Positions 35,759 to 46,063 of a stretch of 64,000 nt of DNA are shown in pieces (the first letter of the stretch is position 1; every line of letters begins with the position of its first letter). Position numbers and translations under genes: made by a program. Location of the stretch: contig JACONQ010000006.1 of NCBI GenBank assembly GCA_014281115.1, positions 992,001-1,056,000 on the forward strand, given 5' to 3'. Source of the DNA: Laburnicola sp. R22_1 (taxonomy: Eukaryota; Ascomycota; Dothideomycetes; Pleosporales; Didymosphaeriaceae). A model generated the notes under the pieces. It saw only the letters and a program-made list of their open reading frames with translations, ran no database searches and was not told where the DNA came from.

Positions 35759-36103
35759 TCAACTGGCGCAAAACCTCATATTATCAATATATCCGGCCCG
35801 CTGACTCCACATATCGAAGGCACTCCCCTGACGAGATTCCAAGTCTTTGGGAAAGAAGTCGCCGTGGGCTTCGACACGTCCGGCGAGTGTGCCGTCGAGC
35901 CAGAACACGCTGAAGCCCGCAGTAGAAGGTGATGAGGATGTAGCGTCCTGGACGTTCGACGGCTCGGTGGTTGGGTTGAAGGCGTGGATCGAAAAAGCAT
36001 TTTTTGGCGCGGTTTGGCTGGCCATGGAGACACGCGTCGAGTCGGACGGGGAAGGCATGGAAGTGGCAGTGACGCTGGCTGCGGTAGCTTCAAGGGCCTG
36101 CAT
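35759..36103 (-). CDS. Hypothetical protein, 114 aa
   Basis: Minus-strand frame from the ATG at 36103 with a long pyrimidine-rich leader upstream (36104-36180), which is common before fungal start codons. The N-terminal third is Ser/Thr/Ala-rich. The C-terminal part is more ordered (FSVFWLDGTLAGRVEAHGDF, DMWSQRAGYIDNMRF). No signal peptide and no known domain. Longer plus-strand frames overlap but look like shadows. Confidence 0.45.
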   Translation of the reverse strand: MQALEATAASVTATSMPSPSDSTRVSMASQTAPKNAFSIHAFNPTTEPSNVQDATSSSPSTAGFSVFWLDGTLAGRVEAHGDFFPKDLESRQGSAFDMWSQRAGYIDNMRFCAS

Positions 36104-36395
36104 AGCGGAAGGAAGCAGGATGGAGGGCAGGAAGGTGTTTTGGGAAGGAGAGGTATGGGTGGTGAAAGAAAGATTTTTTTTTGTGATGACGTAGATGCAT
36201 GCAAGGGGTTACAGTGTGTGCTACCGTCGCATACGCGACGTGGACTTCGTAACACAATAGGCGACCCCTCCCGATACCGCAGCCAACTATCTCATCGCAG
36301 TAAATCAAACACTGGCCCACATATAGGCGTCTTACGAAACATCGAAGTCGTACACCGTCGTTTTCTGCACATTCGATCGTCCTCAGAGAGAACGA

Positions 36396-36968
36396 TCAGA
36401 AGTTCCATAACGCCCAAGCCATTCCTATAACCCTTTTCGCAAACCTCGTCACCTTGCTCTCTCGCGAGCGCCTTGGAGCCGCTGTGTTGCCCATGCGCAA
36501 GTTTCTGTACCGCCTCGAAGTCAGTGGCCGTGTAGTAGGACGGCGACGGATCCCGTTGTACATATCGTAACGAGGAGCATGGCGTGGGAGATCTCGAAAC
36601 GTGCGCTCAGGTATGGCTGGCTGGTCCGCATGGAGAAATGGCGGGGCTCTTGCTCGAGGACGCGACCGGAGGGATGGTTCTTCCACGACAGTATGGTCTT
36701 CGAGCGGTGAGACCGTCCCATTATAGTTCCCACGACGCCATGGTTGTATACGCCTTGCATCGGAGGAGTCTGAAGAAGAACTGGACGAGGAGAGCGATTC
36801 CGAGCAGCGGTTTGCTGGGTGATGAGATCTCGATGGAGGAGGTGCGTATGCTTCCAGTAGGCTGCAAATCTCTTTGCTTGCATCGCGCAGCCTTCGGTCT
36901 GTGATTCTCAAACGCTCAAAGAATGCATCTCTTTCGGCGAAGGTCCACGGCCTATGTGTGGGAGCCAT
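36396..36968 (-). CDS. Hypothetical basic, low-complexity protein, 190 aa
   Basis: Minus-strand frame from the ATG at 36968. It begins with a short helical part (WTFAERDAFFERLRITDRRL). An Arg/Pro/Ser-rich region follows, with a poly-Ser run near residue 60 (SLSSSSSSSDSSD) and many Arg-Arg pairs. It ends with RESKVTRFAKRVIGMAWALW. No domain recognised. The disordered, basic character allows nucleic-acid binding, but that is a guess. Confidence 0.5.
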   Translation of the reverse strand: MAPTHRPWTFAERDAFFERLRITDRRLRDASKEICSLLEAYAPPPSRSHHPANRCSESLSSSSSSSDSSDARRIQPWRRGNYNGTVSPLEDHTVVEEPSLRSRPRARAPPFLHADQPAIPERTFRDLPRHAPRYDMYNGIRRRPTTRPLTSRRYRNLRMGNTAAPRRSRESKVTRFAKRVIGMAWALWNF

Positions 36969-37446
36969 AATGATGAAGAAGATGTTCTAGTAGAATCGAA
37001 GTGCAAGAAGACGGTGCAGCGCTAGGTTTAGAAGGAAGGGTTGGTGCGGATGGATAATGTATAAGACTAGTCCAACGATGGCGGGCTGGCCATGTCTTTG
37101 TATTGTCTTGGCTGGCCGTTTGCGGCTTGTTGTGCTATTGGAGTTTGAGTGCAATTTCGATAATTCATTCGTTTGTTTAGAACAACGAAAGTTTGATTAA
37201 GCGAGCTACTAGTGAATGTAATGTACCTTTAGGGAGACATAACACCTTCAATCGAGCACGGGGAAGTATCTCTTTCGTCGGGAGATCAGTAAACTGGGTC
37301 GATAATGGTAAAGACTGAGTCATAGAGCTCCTGCCGCTACTTCTTTCCGTCAGCCCTTTCGGGCGGACTTTCAAGAAAATATCCAAGGGACATCACATAC
37401 CCACCTGAGAGTCAATCATTGAATGGTTGTCCTCCTCATGAATCGC
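36969..37446. other. Intergenic, no gene seen
   Basis: A spacer of about 480 bp between two minus-strand genes; it should hold the promoter of the 36396-36968 gene. Short frames only. Confidence 0.4.
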
Positions 37447-39000
37447 TCAAAGTTGCCCATGATCTCTCAGCGGCCTCCCATTGTACGCCAAGTCTCTGTC
37501 ATAATCATCTGCATCGCTGTCGAACTGGAGATCAGGCACATCGGGATCTTTACCGTATTGTCCCTCGCTCGTCCTTACTACCCACCAGCCAATTACCGGT
37601 TGCAAGGCGTCCTGTCTTCCGCCATTTTCATACTCCCATGGTCTACCAAGTTCGCTCAAATCTGATAGCTGGGGAACGTTTTCATCCTTTCTTTCCACTT
37701 TCATGTCGTCACGGGAACCGGCGCTCTGAGAAGCACCCTTTTCCTCCGTAGGTGCCATCTTGACATTGTATTTTCCAGTGTACTGGGAGACTGACTTGAA
37801 ACAGAGAAGTTTTCGAACGATCTGCTTGAACCATGCAGATTTTTGTGTCGAAGAATCATCGATCAGCGTCTCGTCTGAATCTCCCGAACCCTTCCTCCGG
37901 GGGTGCCTCGTTTCTTCGAATAGTGTTGCGCTGTCCCTCACCACAAAACCCACAGATCCAGCGAAAGCCTTCGCAACGAATTTTTCAGTGCCTATCTTGA
38001 CGTCAATCGGCACATGAACAAACGCGGAAGGTACGTTGCCCCACGACAAGCTCCCAAATCGGTGGCCGTCGAACCACCAATCTCTCCCATGTTTCGCGAC
38101 TTCTCTTTTCCAATTGGAAGACGCGCGATTTTCGTACGGGAGTACATTTCCCTGAGGGTCCCAGAAGAAAAAACTAGAGATCCATCCTGTGATCATACGA
38201 TCGCCGGCGCAACCCTCGCTATAAGAGTGAACGGAGCGCTGCCAAAAGCGAACAACATCCGGCGAGTCTGGTGATACAAAAGTTTGTACCATGTAGCCAA
38301 CGCTGGCTTCCAAACCGGAGTGCCACATCGCAACCTCAGGGTGGTCTTCTCCGAATGTCGTGAGGAATTCCAGGCGACTCAGAATATTTTCCCAGTCCTT
38401 TTTTTCGCCAAGTAACGTGACGGATGGAATTCCGCAAGCTATATCCACACCATACCGGAAGTACTTTTGCAGTGTGCCCATCATGATGACTGAAGCGGCC
38501 ACTCGGTCCGTCTCGGTGGTGGTAGTGAAATTCGGCATGATCCATTCTCGAAATTCCGGGCATTTAATATTTTCCTGAAGCATATGGGTCATTTTCAACA
38601 TGAAAGCGGGCATATCCAATTCAGACTGCGTGATCTTCAACTTCTTCTTGCCAGCGTGGTCGACGAAACGCTCGCGAAGCTCCTCGGCATGCTTGTTGAC
38701 GTAGAAACTGAACTGGGTTAGGATGGCAAACCAGACATCTTCTGGCCGGAGGACTAGGTGGGTGTGTCCAGTGTATGAGTACAACACCGCACCAACGAAA
38801 CCATTGGTGTCGGTTCCGAATTCCCCAAATTCTCCAGCGGGTCTGAGAGTAGTGGATTCTGGGAAAGAAGAATCTAAGACTGAATCCTCTGGGTTCGTAT
38901 CCATCAGACAGACGTGCAGTAAGAGGCTTTTGGGGTCGTAGGTTGAGAGTGCTGGCGCCGTCTTCACATCGACTGGAGCTACGCGTGTGGTTACCGGCAT
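37447..39000 (-). CDS. DUF4419-family protein, 517 aa
   Basis: A single uninterrupted minus-strand frame from the ATG at 39000. The segment HLVLRPEDVWFAILTQFSFYVNKHAEELRE with FVDHAGKKKLKI, then TMGTLQKYF-like and GIPSVTLLGEKKDWE blocks, is the pattern of the DUF4419 family, widespread in fungi. Later parts include ITGWISSFFFWDP and SWGNVPSAFVHVPIDV, also in family order. The C-terminal about 150 residues are polar and probably disordered, ending near a DLAYNGRPLRDHGQL tail. The function of the family is unknown. No signal peptide, so cytoplasmic by inference. It has normal codon use and no RIP damage although AT-rich blocks lie on both sides. Confidence 0.85.
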   Translation of the reverse strand: MPVTTRVAPVDVKTAPALSTYDPKSLLLHVCLMDTNPEDSVLDSSFPESTTLRPAGEFGEFGTDTNGFVGAVLYSYTGHTHLVLRPEDVWFAILTQFSFYVNKHAEELRERFVDHAGKKKLKITQSELDMPAFMLKMTHMLQENIKCPEFREWIMPNFTTTTETDRVAASVIMMGTLQKYFRYGVDIACGIPSVTLLGEKKDWENILSRLEFLTTFGEDHPEVAMWHSGLEASVGYMVQTFVSPDSPDVVRFWQRSVHSYSEGCAGDRMITGWISSFFFWDPQGNVLPYENRASSNWKREVAKHGRDWWFDGHRFGSLSWGNVPSAFVHVPIDVKIGTEKFVAKAFAGSVGFVVRDSATLFEETRHPRRKGSGDSDETLIDDSSTQKSAWFKQIVRKLLCFKSVSQYTGKYNVKMAPTEEKGASQSAGSRDDMKVERKDENVPQLSDLSELGRPWEYENGGRQDALQPVIGWWVVRTSEGQYGKDPDVPDLQFDSDADDYDRDLAYNGRPLRDHGQL

Positions 39001-39912
39001 GATTGAAGATGTGAGGGAAACTTTGCGCAGACAGATTCGTTGCTATGGCTATCGTATCGCAATCAATTGAGCAGTCTAGAGAATAGTCGGATATTTGAAC
39101 ATGTTGCTGCCTGGTATGCGTGCTGGTGGCAAGGGCGGCGAGAATGCGGGGTAAAGTGAAACAGCGTTGATCGTGTGATCCAGGCATCCAAGCGGTTTAT
39201 CCAGAAAAATGTGGCCAGATAAGTGATATTATCAGCTTCGTTAAGCCAGGTATGAGCTGTGACGTGAATGAGTTTGGGTGTTGGAATAACACGCGCAGGT
39301 GGCGTTCAGGCTTCATCTCATCCTTTGCAGCCAACGCTCCTGGTGCGCTGGCGCGACGGTCTCGTCTTGTTAACGGATCAAGCGAAAATCATCGCAAACC
39401 TTCCGGTACGGGTTTCTTCTGTACTCATTAATTGTACGAAGGTGGCTTGACTGCAGCGTTTCGTTGTTCACAGTGTTCGTTTTAACCGAGGCTTTTGCCC
39501 AATTGGTCATTAGTGCATCCACAGCGCCAGCACACCCCATACAATAGCCCCTATCTGATATGTACCGCCGTCAAGAGAACGACAACAAGAGAAGCTGCTG
39601 ATTACCTGTTTCTTCTGTTTTTTTACAAATTCGATTTTGTATGGACGGCTAACGCCATATTGCCTTGGGAGTGGCTGTGCGTTATTTGCTCCCGCCTGCC
39701 GCGGACGACCACCCCTACTTCCCTCTTATCGCTCACGTAGGGTGAACATGGTAAGACCATCCCCATCCTACCGCAGCCCACGAACCTAGAGCAAGAGAAT
39801 GATGCCCTTATCTGCGGCGGCTGGACCCCCGTAGCATTAACAGGTCTCTCGACAGCCATGTATTTGTTGAACGTTAAGATGATTATCTCTCCGTGAGCCA
39901 CGAGAGGTGACG
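39001..39912. other. Shared upstream region of two divergent genes
   Basis: About 0.9 kb between the DUF4419 start (minus) and the HET start (plus), so both promoters lie here. No open frame is convincing. No obvious repeats. Confidence 0.4.
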
Positions 39913-40644
39913 ATGAAGACATTCTGCTCTTCGAGAAAGATTGAACGCCTGAAAGAATGGGGTGGTACATTCAAGCGACACAGAGCTAATCGGCCTTACG
40001 ACGCTATCGATTCTGCGATCCAGGAGATCCAATTACTGGAATCATTGCCAGGAGATTTTGCAGACCGCATCGTATTGCATCTTTCTCGAGCCCGGCTGGG
40101 GGACAAGCCAAGATACGAAGCTTTGTCATATGCGTGGGGTCACGAGCTTCACGACGAAGAACAAGCGATCGTCAATGGAATCTTCACTACAATTACCGAT
40201 AACCTCGACTGCGTTGCGCTACCTTCGACTGCGTAACGCACGTCGTACTTTATGGGTGGATGCCTTGTGTATCAATCACGATGTCACAAACGAAAGGAAT
40301 CTTCAGGTTCAGATGATGGGTCTTATCTACTCGAATGCCAGCAGCGTTATTGTTTGCCTTCATCCTATCGACCCTGGCTGTGCGGACAGGCTGGCTTTCG
40401 ACTGCATCAACCACGACACGGTTCCAGATGATGCCTACGACGAGAGTCAGCTGATACTAGCACTGATTGACATTTGCGGATGCACGTGGCTTTCCCGGCT
40501 GTGGATCGTCCAGGAACTGACTCTAGCGACTAGCGATCCGATCCTGCGCTGCGGATTCGACTCCACATCTTGGTCCCAGTTTTGCGGCTATATCATGAGA
40601 ATCAGGAGGGCGGTATCGCTACCGGATCGGCTAAGCATCGCATA

Positions 40645-42781
40645 CCGTATTCGGCCACTCAACGCACAGACCCCACTCAACGCACAGTTAACACTAAAAA
40701 TCGTATATTTTTCAACACCTCATAACTCCACCAATATGGACCCGATCGACGCAGCTGTTGAAGCTTTAAAATCCCTGGAGCTAGGAGAACGTCCTAATAT
40801 ATCCCAGGTTGCTCGGGAGTACGGCGTTGAGCGGTCGCGGCTCTCGAAGCGCTATCGAGGGGTTCAGGGCACCTATGCAACTCGGGCCGAAAAAAAGCGA
40901 CTCCTCAACAATACACAGGAAAAACAGCTACTACAGTACATTGATAAGCTGTGTGTACAAGGCCTACCCCCTACGAGAGAGATGATACGAAATTTCGCTG
41001 GAGAAATAGCACATTAAGAGCTAGGAAATTACTAGGTTAATCGCTACATTGCGCGGCATTAAATTGACCTTATATCGCGATGGACATCTAGCATCGATAG
41101 CCAGCGCTACAAAGCCGATTCAGCCTTCAAATACGCCCTCTATTTCAAGCTTTTAGACGATAAGATCAAGCAGTACAACATCGCACCGTTAAATATATAC
41201 AATATGGATGAGAAGGGCTTCTTGATTGGGGTAGTGTCAAAAATGAAGCGCGTGTTCTCTCGACAGCGATATGAGCAAGGAGGCGTCAAGCAGGTACTCC
41301 AGGACGGCAATAGAGAGTGGATAACGACGATAGCTTGTATATGCGCCGACGGCAGCTCTCTTAAACCTGCCCTAATATATCAGGCGGCTTCTGGCAACAT
41401 CTAGGACACATGGCTACAAGATTTCAATCCTCAAGAGCACCAGGCCTTTTTCGCCTCATCACCATCTGGATGGACAAACAACGAACTTGGGATTGCCTGG
41501 CTTAAGAGGTGCTTTCAAGAGGAGACTAAGAAGAAGGCAAAGCGCGACTATCGACTCCTAATTCTTGATGGGCATGGCTCACACGTTACTATGGAGTTTA
41601 TCGAGTTCTGCAATCAAAATCGAATCCTCCTAGCTATCTACCCGCCGCATTCAACTCATACGCTACAGCCTCTAGATGTCTGCCTTTTTAAGCCTCTTTT
41701 AGCTGCATATACAAAAGAGCTCTCCAAATTCATATATAATAGCCAAGGACTCACATCTATCACTAAGCGCGACTTCTTCCGCTTCTTCTATAAGGCATAC
41801 AGAGTTGCATTTGCCAAAGAAACAATTATTAACGCCTTTAAAGTTACTAGCATCTCTCCGCTAAATAGCAACGCTATATTGAAGAAATTTAAGGATCTAG
41901 AGCCTAAGAGGCTATTAAGCAGCGATAGCACGTCGTTAGTACTCTCTGCAAGCGATTGGCGTAAAATTAAAGGACTTCTACGACAGGTAGTTAAGGATCT
42001 TAATAATAAACGCGTCTCGCAGCTGTCTCACACAATACACGCAATAGCGACTCAGAAACAGCTCGTCTAGCACGAAAACGATCGCCTTAGAGATGCCCTT
42101 TTCAATAAGAAGAAGCGCCATAAGCGTGGCAAGGCATTACTACTTGAACCCTCTAAGAATTACGCTGGCGGCGCCGTCTTCTGGTCGCCATTAAAAGTTA
42201 AGGCTGCCCGCAATCGCCAGGCTAAAAAAGACGCCAAAGCAGAAGAACTACAACACTAGAAGGAGCGCGACAAGCTAGCTAAGGAGCAGAAAAAGCAGGA
42301 GAAACAGGCTATACTTGAGTAGAGGGCGCAGAAAAGGATGGCTGCAAAAGAGGTTAGGTTGCAAGAACAGCAGAGGAAGGCAGCAGAGCGCGAAGAAGAT
42401 CTACTTGCGCGCGCAGCTGAAAAGCAACTTAGGACTAATATACAATTGGCTAAAAAGGGTAAGGCGCGTAGCCTCGAGGCTCCTGCACCTCCTGCTCATG
42501 TTATTAAGGACCTAGAGGTTAATGTTAAGGATCTATTAGTTATTAAAGGGGTGGTGGAGGCATCCGGCCCATTAACGCGCACTCGCAAAGTACGCCTCCC
42601 ACAGAGGTATCACACATAGTTTATCGTTGCCAATCGATTTATCAAGCTTCTGCAAATGCTACTCTAAAAAATCTAGTGATTTTACGATATATATAGAGCT
42701 CTGCAGCTTTAAAAGTAATAGTGGTGGCTATCCTCAAACTGTGCGTTGAGTGGGGTCTGTGCGTTGAGTGGCCGAATTCGG
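40645..42781 (+). mobile_element. Pogo-type transposon inside the HET gene
   Basis: Inverted ends of about 44 bp (CCGTATTCGGCCACTC and CCGAATTCGGCCACTC, then the CACTCAACGCACAG motif twice), flanked by TA (40643-40644 and 42782-42783). Length is 2,137 bp. GC is near that of the gene block and damage is limited to a few stop codons, so it is younger or less RIPed than the related element at 29600. Confidence 0.9.
40736..42619 (+). pseudogene. Pogo-type DDE transposase, six in-frame stops
   Basis: One frame of 628 codons from the ATG at 40736 (MDPIDAAVEALKSLELGERP) without frameshifts. Domains: psq-type HTH (NISQVAREYGVERSRLSKRY), CENP-B-type HTH (LLQYIDKLCVQGLPPTREMI), and a DDE core with the expected acidic residues in YNMDEKGFLIGVVSKMKR, LLILDGHGSHVTMEF and HTLQPLDVCLFKPL. 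It ends in a long Lys/Glu/Gln-rich coiled-coil-like tail. Stops are TAA or TAG after EIAH, GNY, SGNI, KQLV, LQH and AILE, all where Gln or Trp is plausible, so they fit RIP. Catalytic Asp residues survive. Confidence 0.85.
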
Positions 42782-43428
42782 TACGAGCGCTCCAAAGTCG
42801 CGGCACACCGATACAACGCCATCGAGAGCGCGTCCGTAAGAGGCGAAAAGCTTCTCTTGTTAGGTGTTTCCGAACGTATTGAGCACTTGTACGAGGTTCG
42901 GCAGTCATCTATGGGCTCACTTCCTTCACCGGAAGCCGATTGCTTCATTCCTCCAATAGCCGAAATCTGATCCATGACAGGCAACTCGATGTACAGTCTG
43001 TACTCGAAGCTTTACTTGGGTTCCCAGTTAACAACATGGATGGAATAGAGAACAATAACCGACTACTCGATTTTGAACAGCTGTTGGAAGATGGCGACGC
43101 GGTGACGGAAACAAGGCCCTCATATCAACGGTTAAATGACGCACTCATTCGCACAGTGCACAGACGCACACTCTTCGTCACAGATGCCGGCTACGTCGGT
43201 CTAACCTCCCATTCTGATTTTAAGCATGGAATACGCCCTGGAGACATTGTAGCTGGGCTCTTCGCTATCAACTCTCCCTTTGTACTCAAGCCTGTGTCTA
43301 GTCAGCAGGTGTTTACTATGGTAAATGTAGCGCATGTGGCCGGGCACAAATGGGGCAATGGTTTTTTTGAAACTGCAGCTCCAGGAACTGATTGGAGGGA
43401 CTTGAAAAAGGATGGATTGAAAGAGTAA

Positions 43429-43695
43429 ATAATTGTTTGAGGCGATGCACAGTCTTCAGGCAAGGCTGGGGCTCAATGCAATGCACCCTGTATCTACTCG
43501 AAGCTTTAAACAAAGACTATGTCTCATTGTCATTATGTATCGTACAGTGTGTCACCTGCTTCCACTCCAGCACCCCAAAGCTTACCTACAACATTCTCCA
43601 ATGACCTGAATGTCCATATCTGCAAAGTGTAATCCCAACGCCCGCCCAACTGTTCCCAAACTCCGTGCTCATGACAAATCCAAACATGCAGCCCT
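43429..43695. other. Convergent 3' flanks of HET and thioredoxin genes
   Basis: Short spacer between a plus-strand and a minus-strand gene. Nothing recognisable. Confidence 0.4.
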
Positions 43696-44353
43696 TCATC
43701 TCCTCGCCCGCACATTAAAAGGGCTCTCCTCGGCCGCCTTGTACGAGTTGAAAGACAACAAGCTCACAAAGTACAAGGCGAAGAACCTCACAATCAGGTC
43801 GCCAAACCCGCCGTTCCCGCTCATCATACCCTGCAGACCCGAAAATCCGCCCCCGTTGACCGGCCGTGAAGGAGTAGACGCGGAGCCGAGTGTGTATCCC
43901 TTGGACTGGAAGCTTGTGCCGCGGGCGGCGGGGCCGTTGGTCGCGTCGTTCGCGGCTTTGCGCACCGCGGCGGTGAGGGCGGACGGGTTCGCGCCACGGA
44001 TGGTCTCGACTACGCTGCCGCTCTTGAGGACGAGGAAGGTCGGCATTCTAGTTCCTTGCTGTCAGCATATGCATCCTTGCGCTCGCCACCGACGCGAATA
44101 TTCTCTTGGACGCAACCACTTACGCGGACACGCCGTACTTCTTCGCGACTTCCTGCTGACCGTCCACATTGACCTTCGCAAATTGCAGGCGTCCCGGCTT
44201 TGTTTCCTTCTCAGCAAGGGAGTGGAACACAGGCGCAATGGTCTTGCAGGGCCCACACCAGTCGGCGTAGAAGTCGACGATTGTGTATGTGGCCGAGGAG
44301 ACGAGCTTGTCGAAGTGCGCACTCGAGGTGACGTGGATGGTTTTATCGGGCAT
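43696..44353 (-). CDS. Thioredoxin with C-terminal membrane segment
   Basis: Two exons (44353-44124 and 44047-43696) around a 76-nt intron (GTAAGT...TAG), 193 aa. The thioredoxin fold is complete: VDFYADWCGPCKTIAPVF holds the active-site WCGPC, KVNVDGQQEVAKKYGV follows, and the splice junction rebuilds SAMPTF with the cis-proline. It reduces protein disulfides using the CxxC pair. After the domain (about residue 105) comes a Gly/Ser/Pro linker (GFSGLQGMMSGNGGFG). Then a hydrophobic segment (LIVRFFALYFVSLLSF) and a short charged tail ending RARR follow, so it may be tail-anchored in a membrane, facing the cytosol. No signal peptide. Confidence 0.85.
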
Positions 44354-44753
44354 ACTGGCGATCGCGGGGGGTTGTATGCGGTAGAGAGTGAGTGATGTGT
44401 ATGGCTAAGGTCAGGGTCGGCGTATGCAAGACCGGAGGGCTGTAGCGGGCGTGGACGTTCAAGATTCGGCGGCGGGGCGAAGTGAACAGCTTGCGGCAAG
44501 GATGCGCCGAGTTTAGGTCGAAGGACCGATATAATGCCGATGGGCTGCTTCCGTGGGGGCGTGGGGGCGGCATGGAATAGCTCGCCGCAGCATCCACCAT
44601 CCAACGTCTAGATAGTGAACTAAGCGGGGCAATGTCGAAAGGTAAATCAATCTGCAGCTGAGTTTACGTAGCCTGACCAAAACCACAAGACGAAGCGAGG
44701 TAGACGTTATCGTCGGCGTGTGCCCTTGACGATGATGTAGGCGCGCTCCAGGA
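44354..44753. other. Intergenic, promoter of the thioredoxin gene
   Basis: 400 bp between two minus-strand genes. It holds the thioredoxin 5' flank and the PARP-finger gene 3' flank. Open frames here are short and without motif. Confidence 0.4.
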
Positions 44754-46063
44754 CTACTTTTCTGCGTTCTCCCGCATGCGTTTCGTGAGAGATTCGATAT
44801 TCGCAACCTTCGGGTCGACCACGTCGACAGACTTTGCTCGGGCCGCTCGAGGACTGGGAGAGGTTGTGGTTGATGCCTTTATCACTTCCAGAGCATGCTC
44901 ATTAGCAGGTGAGGCTTTCCGGCTGCGTTTGTTCTTGGGAGCAGGTTCCTCTTCCTCCTCAGTAGCATCAGCCTCTTGAATAGTCCGCTTCTTGCGGCTT
45001 TGCTTTTTCGGTGGAGGCGTCCCATCTGAACTGATCTCGTTATCAGGGTCTGCCTTCTTCTTCTTGGGGGCCAGAGCCTTCTTCGCCTTTGGTAGCGGCT
45101 CTAGCTTCGATGGCTCTACAACCTCGCCCGTCTCGAAGGATTCTAGAACCGCCTTTTCGAACTCCTCTGGTAGTTTGTCTAGGCCAATGAGAGAGTCTTC
45201 GTCCATCTTCTCTTTCGCTGCGTTCAAGTCGTATTGAGAGATGCACTTCCTGCTTCTTGTCAGTTGGGTTCTGACTACATCTAGTGGATAAAAGTCTGAG
45301 TACAGATTGCCTTCACATCAGTTATCCCGGGACAACACATGGTGCTCAGACTTTTGTCCTAGTACTGTAGCTCGGAGTTCGTTGAGGTATAGCTTACCAG
45401 TGTTTGTACATCCATGTCTGATGCTCTTCGTCAAACATCCTGGCAATCCCCAGCCGGAGCTCACCCCTGACGATCTTCTGACCTTGCTCCTTACATGCAG
45501 CACCACGACAGCCTGCGGCGCCCCGTGCTGCAACTTCGACCTTGTACCCGACAGCGTCTGTGATCTCACCGACGAAGCCACCAGACTTAGCAAGTTCCGG
45601 GCGGATGTCCTTAAACTCCTTGTCGACAACCTTTCCTTCTTCAAGCGCTAGTCTCACTTGCTCTCGGCTCTCATCGCTAATGCGCTCATAACCAGGGACT
45701 TTCGACGGCTCGCCACCGGATATCGTTTTAAGACCTTCGATTTGTCCTTTCGTCGCACATGCCCTGACAAGGTATGAGTAATTACACATGTCCGACTCCC
45801 TTTTCACGAAGGCAAAACAGCAACGAACACCGCATCTTGACTCACCAGTGTCGCCACTGCCAGTAGAACTTTTGCTGAACATCGTGCCAAGTATGAGAGC
45901 CGATGCGCAGCTCACCCTTCGCAATCTTCGCACCTGCCCGCTTGCAAGCTGCCTGATTGCATCCCGCCGTATTGGAAATGGAATGCTCGACCCGCCATTT
46001 TGGCGCTTCGTCGCCGTCCAAGGCGTATGCCGTCGTTGTTTTGGTGGTCGCAGTCGTCACCAT
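44754..46063 (-). CDS. Protein with two PARP-type zinc fingers
   Basis: Three exons (46063-45846, 45763-45398, 45249-44754) give 359 aa. Introns are 82 and 148 nt with GTGAGT and GTAAGC donors and CAG acceptors. Both splice junctions fall inside the His-Trp-x-Cys of a zinc finger (HW|ACAT and HW|KCIS), and joining restores the motif. Finger 1: WRVEHSISNTAGC, then CKRAGAKIAKGELRIG and FYWQWRHW. Finger 2: YKVEVAARGAAGC, CKEQGQKIVRGELRLG and WMYKHW. PARP-type fingers recognise DNA breaks. There is no PARP catalytic domain here: the rest is Lys-rich and disordered with nuclear-localisation-like runs (PKKKKADPD, PKKQSRKKR, KNKRSRKAS). A nuclear DNA-binding or repair role is inferred. Intron 2 contains MITE-1 copy D. 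Confidence 0.85.
45286..45359 (+). repeat. MITE-1 copy D, inside intron 2 of the PARP-finger gene
   Basis: Left arm GGATAAAAGTCTGAGTAC, right arm GTGCTCAGACTTTTGTCC, which are inverse of each other with two mismatches. The core TTATCCCGGGACAACACAT is a diverged form of the family core. CTAG adjoins both ends (left CTAGT, right CTAGTAC), compatible with a TA-type target. 74 bp. Confidence 0.8.

Larger units (their letters stand above)
39913..43428 (+). pseudogene. HET-domain (heterokaryon incompatibility) protein gene, split by a pogo element and frameshifted
   Basis: The ATG at 39913 opens a frame containing IQEIQLLESLPG and PRYEALSYAWGHE, the HET-domain start. Near 40215 the reading must shift to continue as LRYLRLRNARRTLWVDALCI and then CTWLSRLWIVQELTLA, all HET blocks. 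At 40644 a 2.1-kb pogo element is inserted in a TA. Reading resumes at 42784 in the same frame (codon TAC rebuilt) as ERSKVAAHRYNAIESASVRG. A second frame change near 42940-42970 is needed to reach the C-terminal part 42940-43428 (RTLFVTDAGYVGLTS, GDIVAGLFAINSPFVLKPV). HET proteins trigger cell death after fusion of unlike strains. This allele looks dead three times over. Small unrecognised introns could explain one of the frame changes. Confidence 0.8.

Noticed and set aside
35847..36430. Plus-strand frames of 115 and 148 codons
   Set aside because: They overlap the minus-strand 114-aa gene and its pyrimidine-rich leader; composition looks like an antisense shadow. Not fully excluded.
43610..44395. 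261-codon plus-strand frame
   Set aside because: Antisense to the thioredoxin gene, whose active site and intron are unambiguous.
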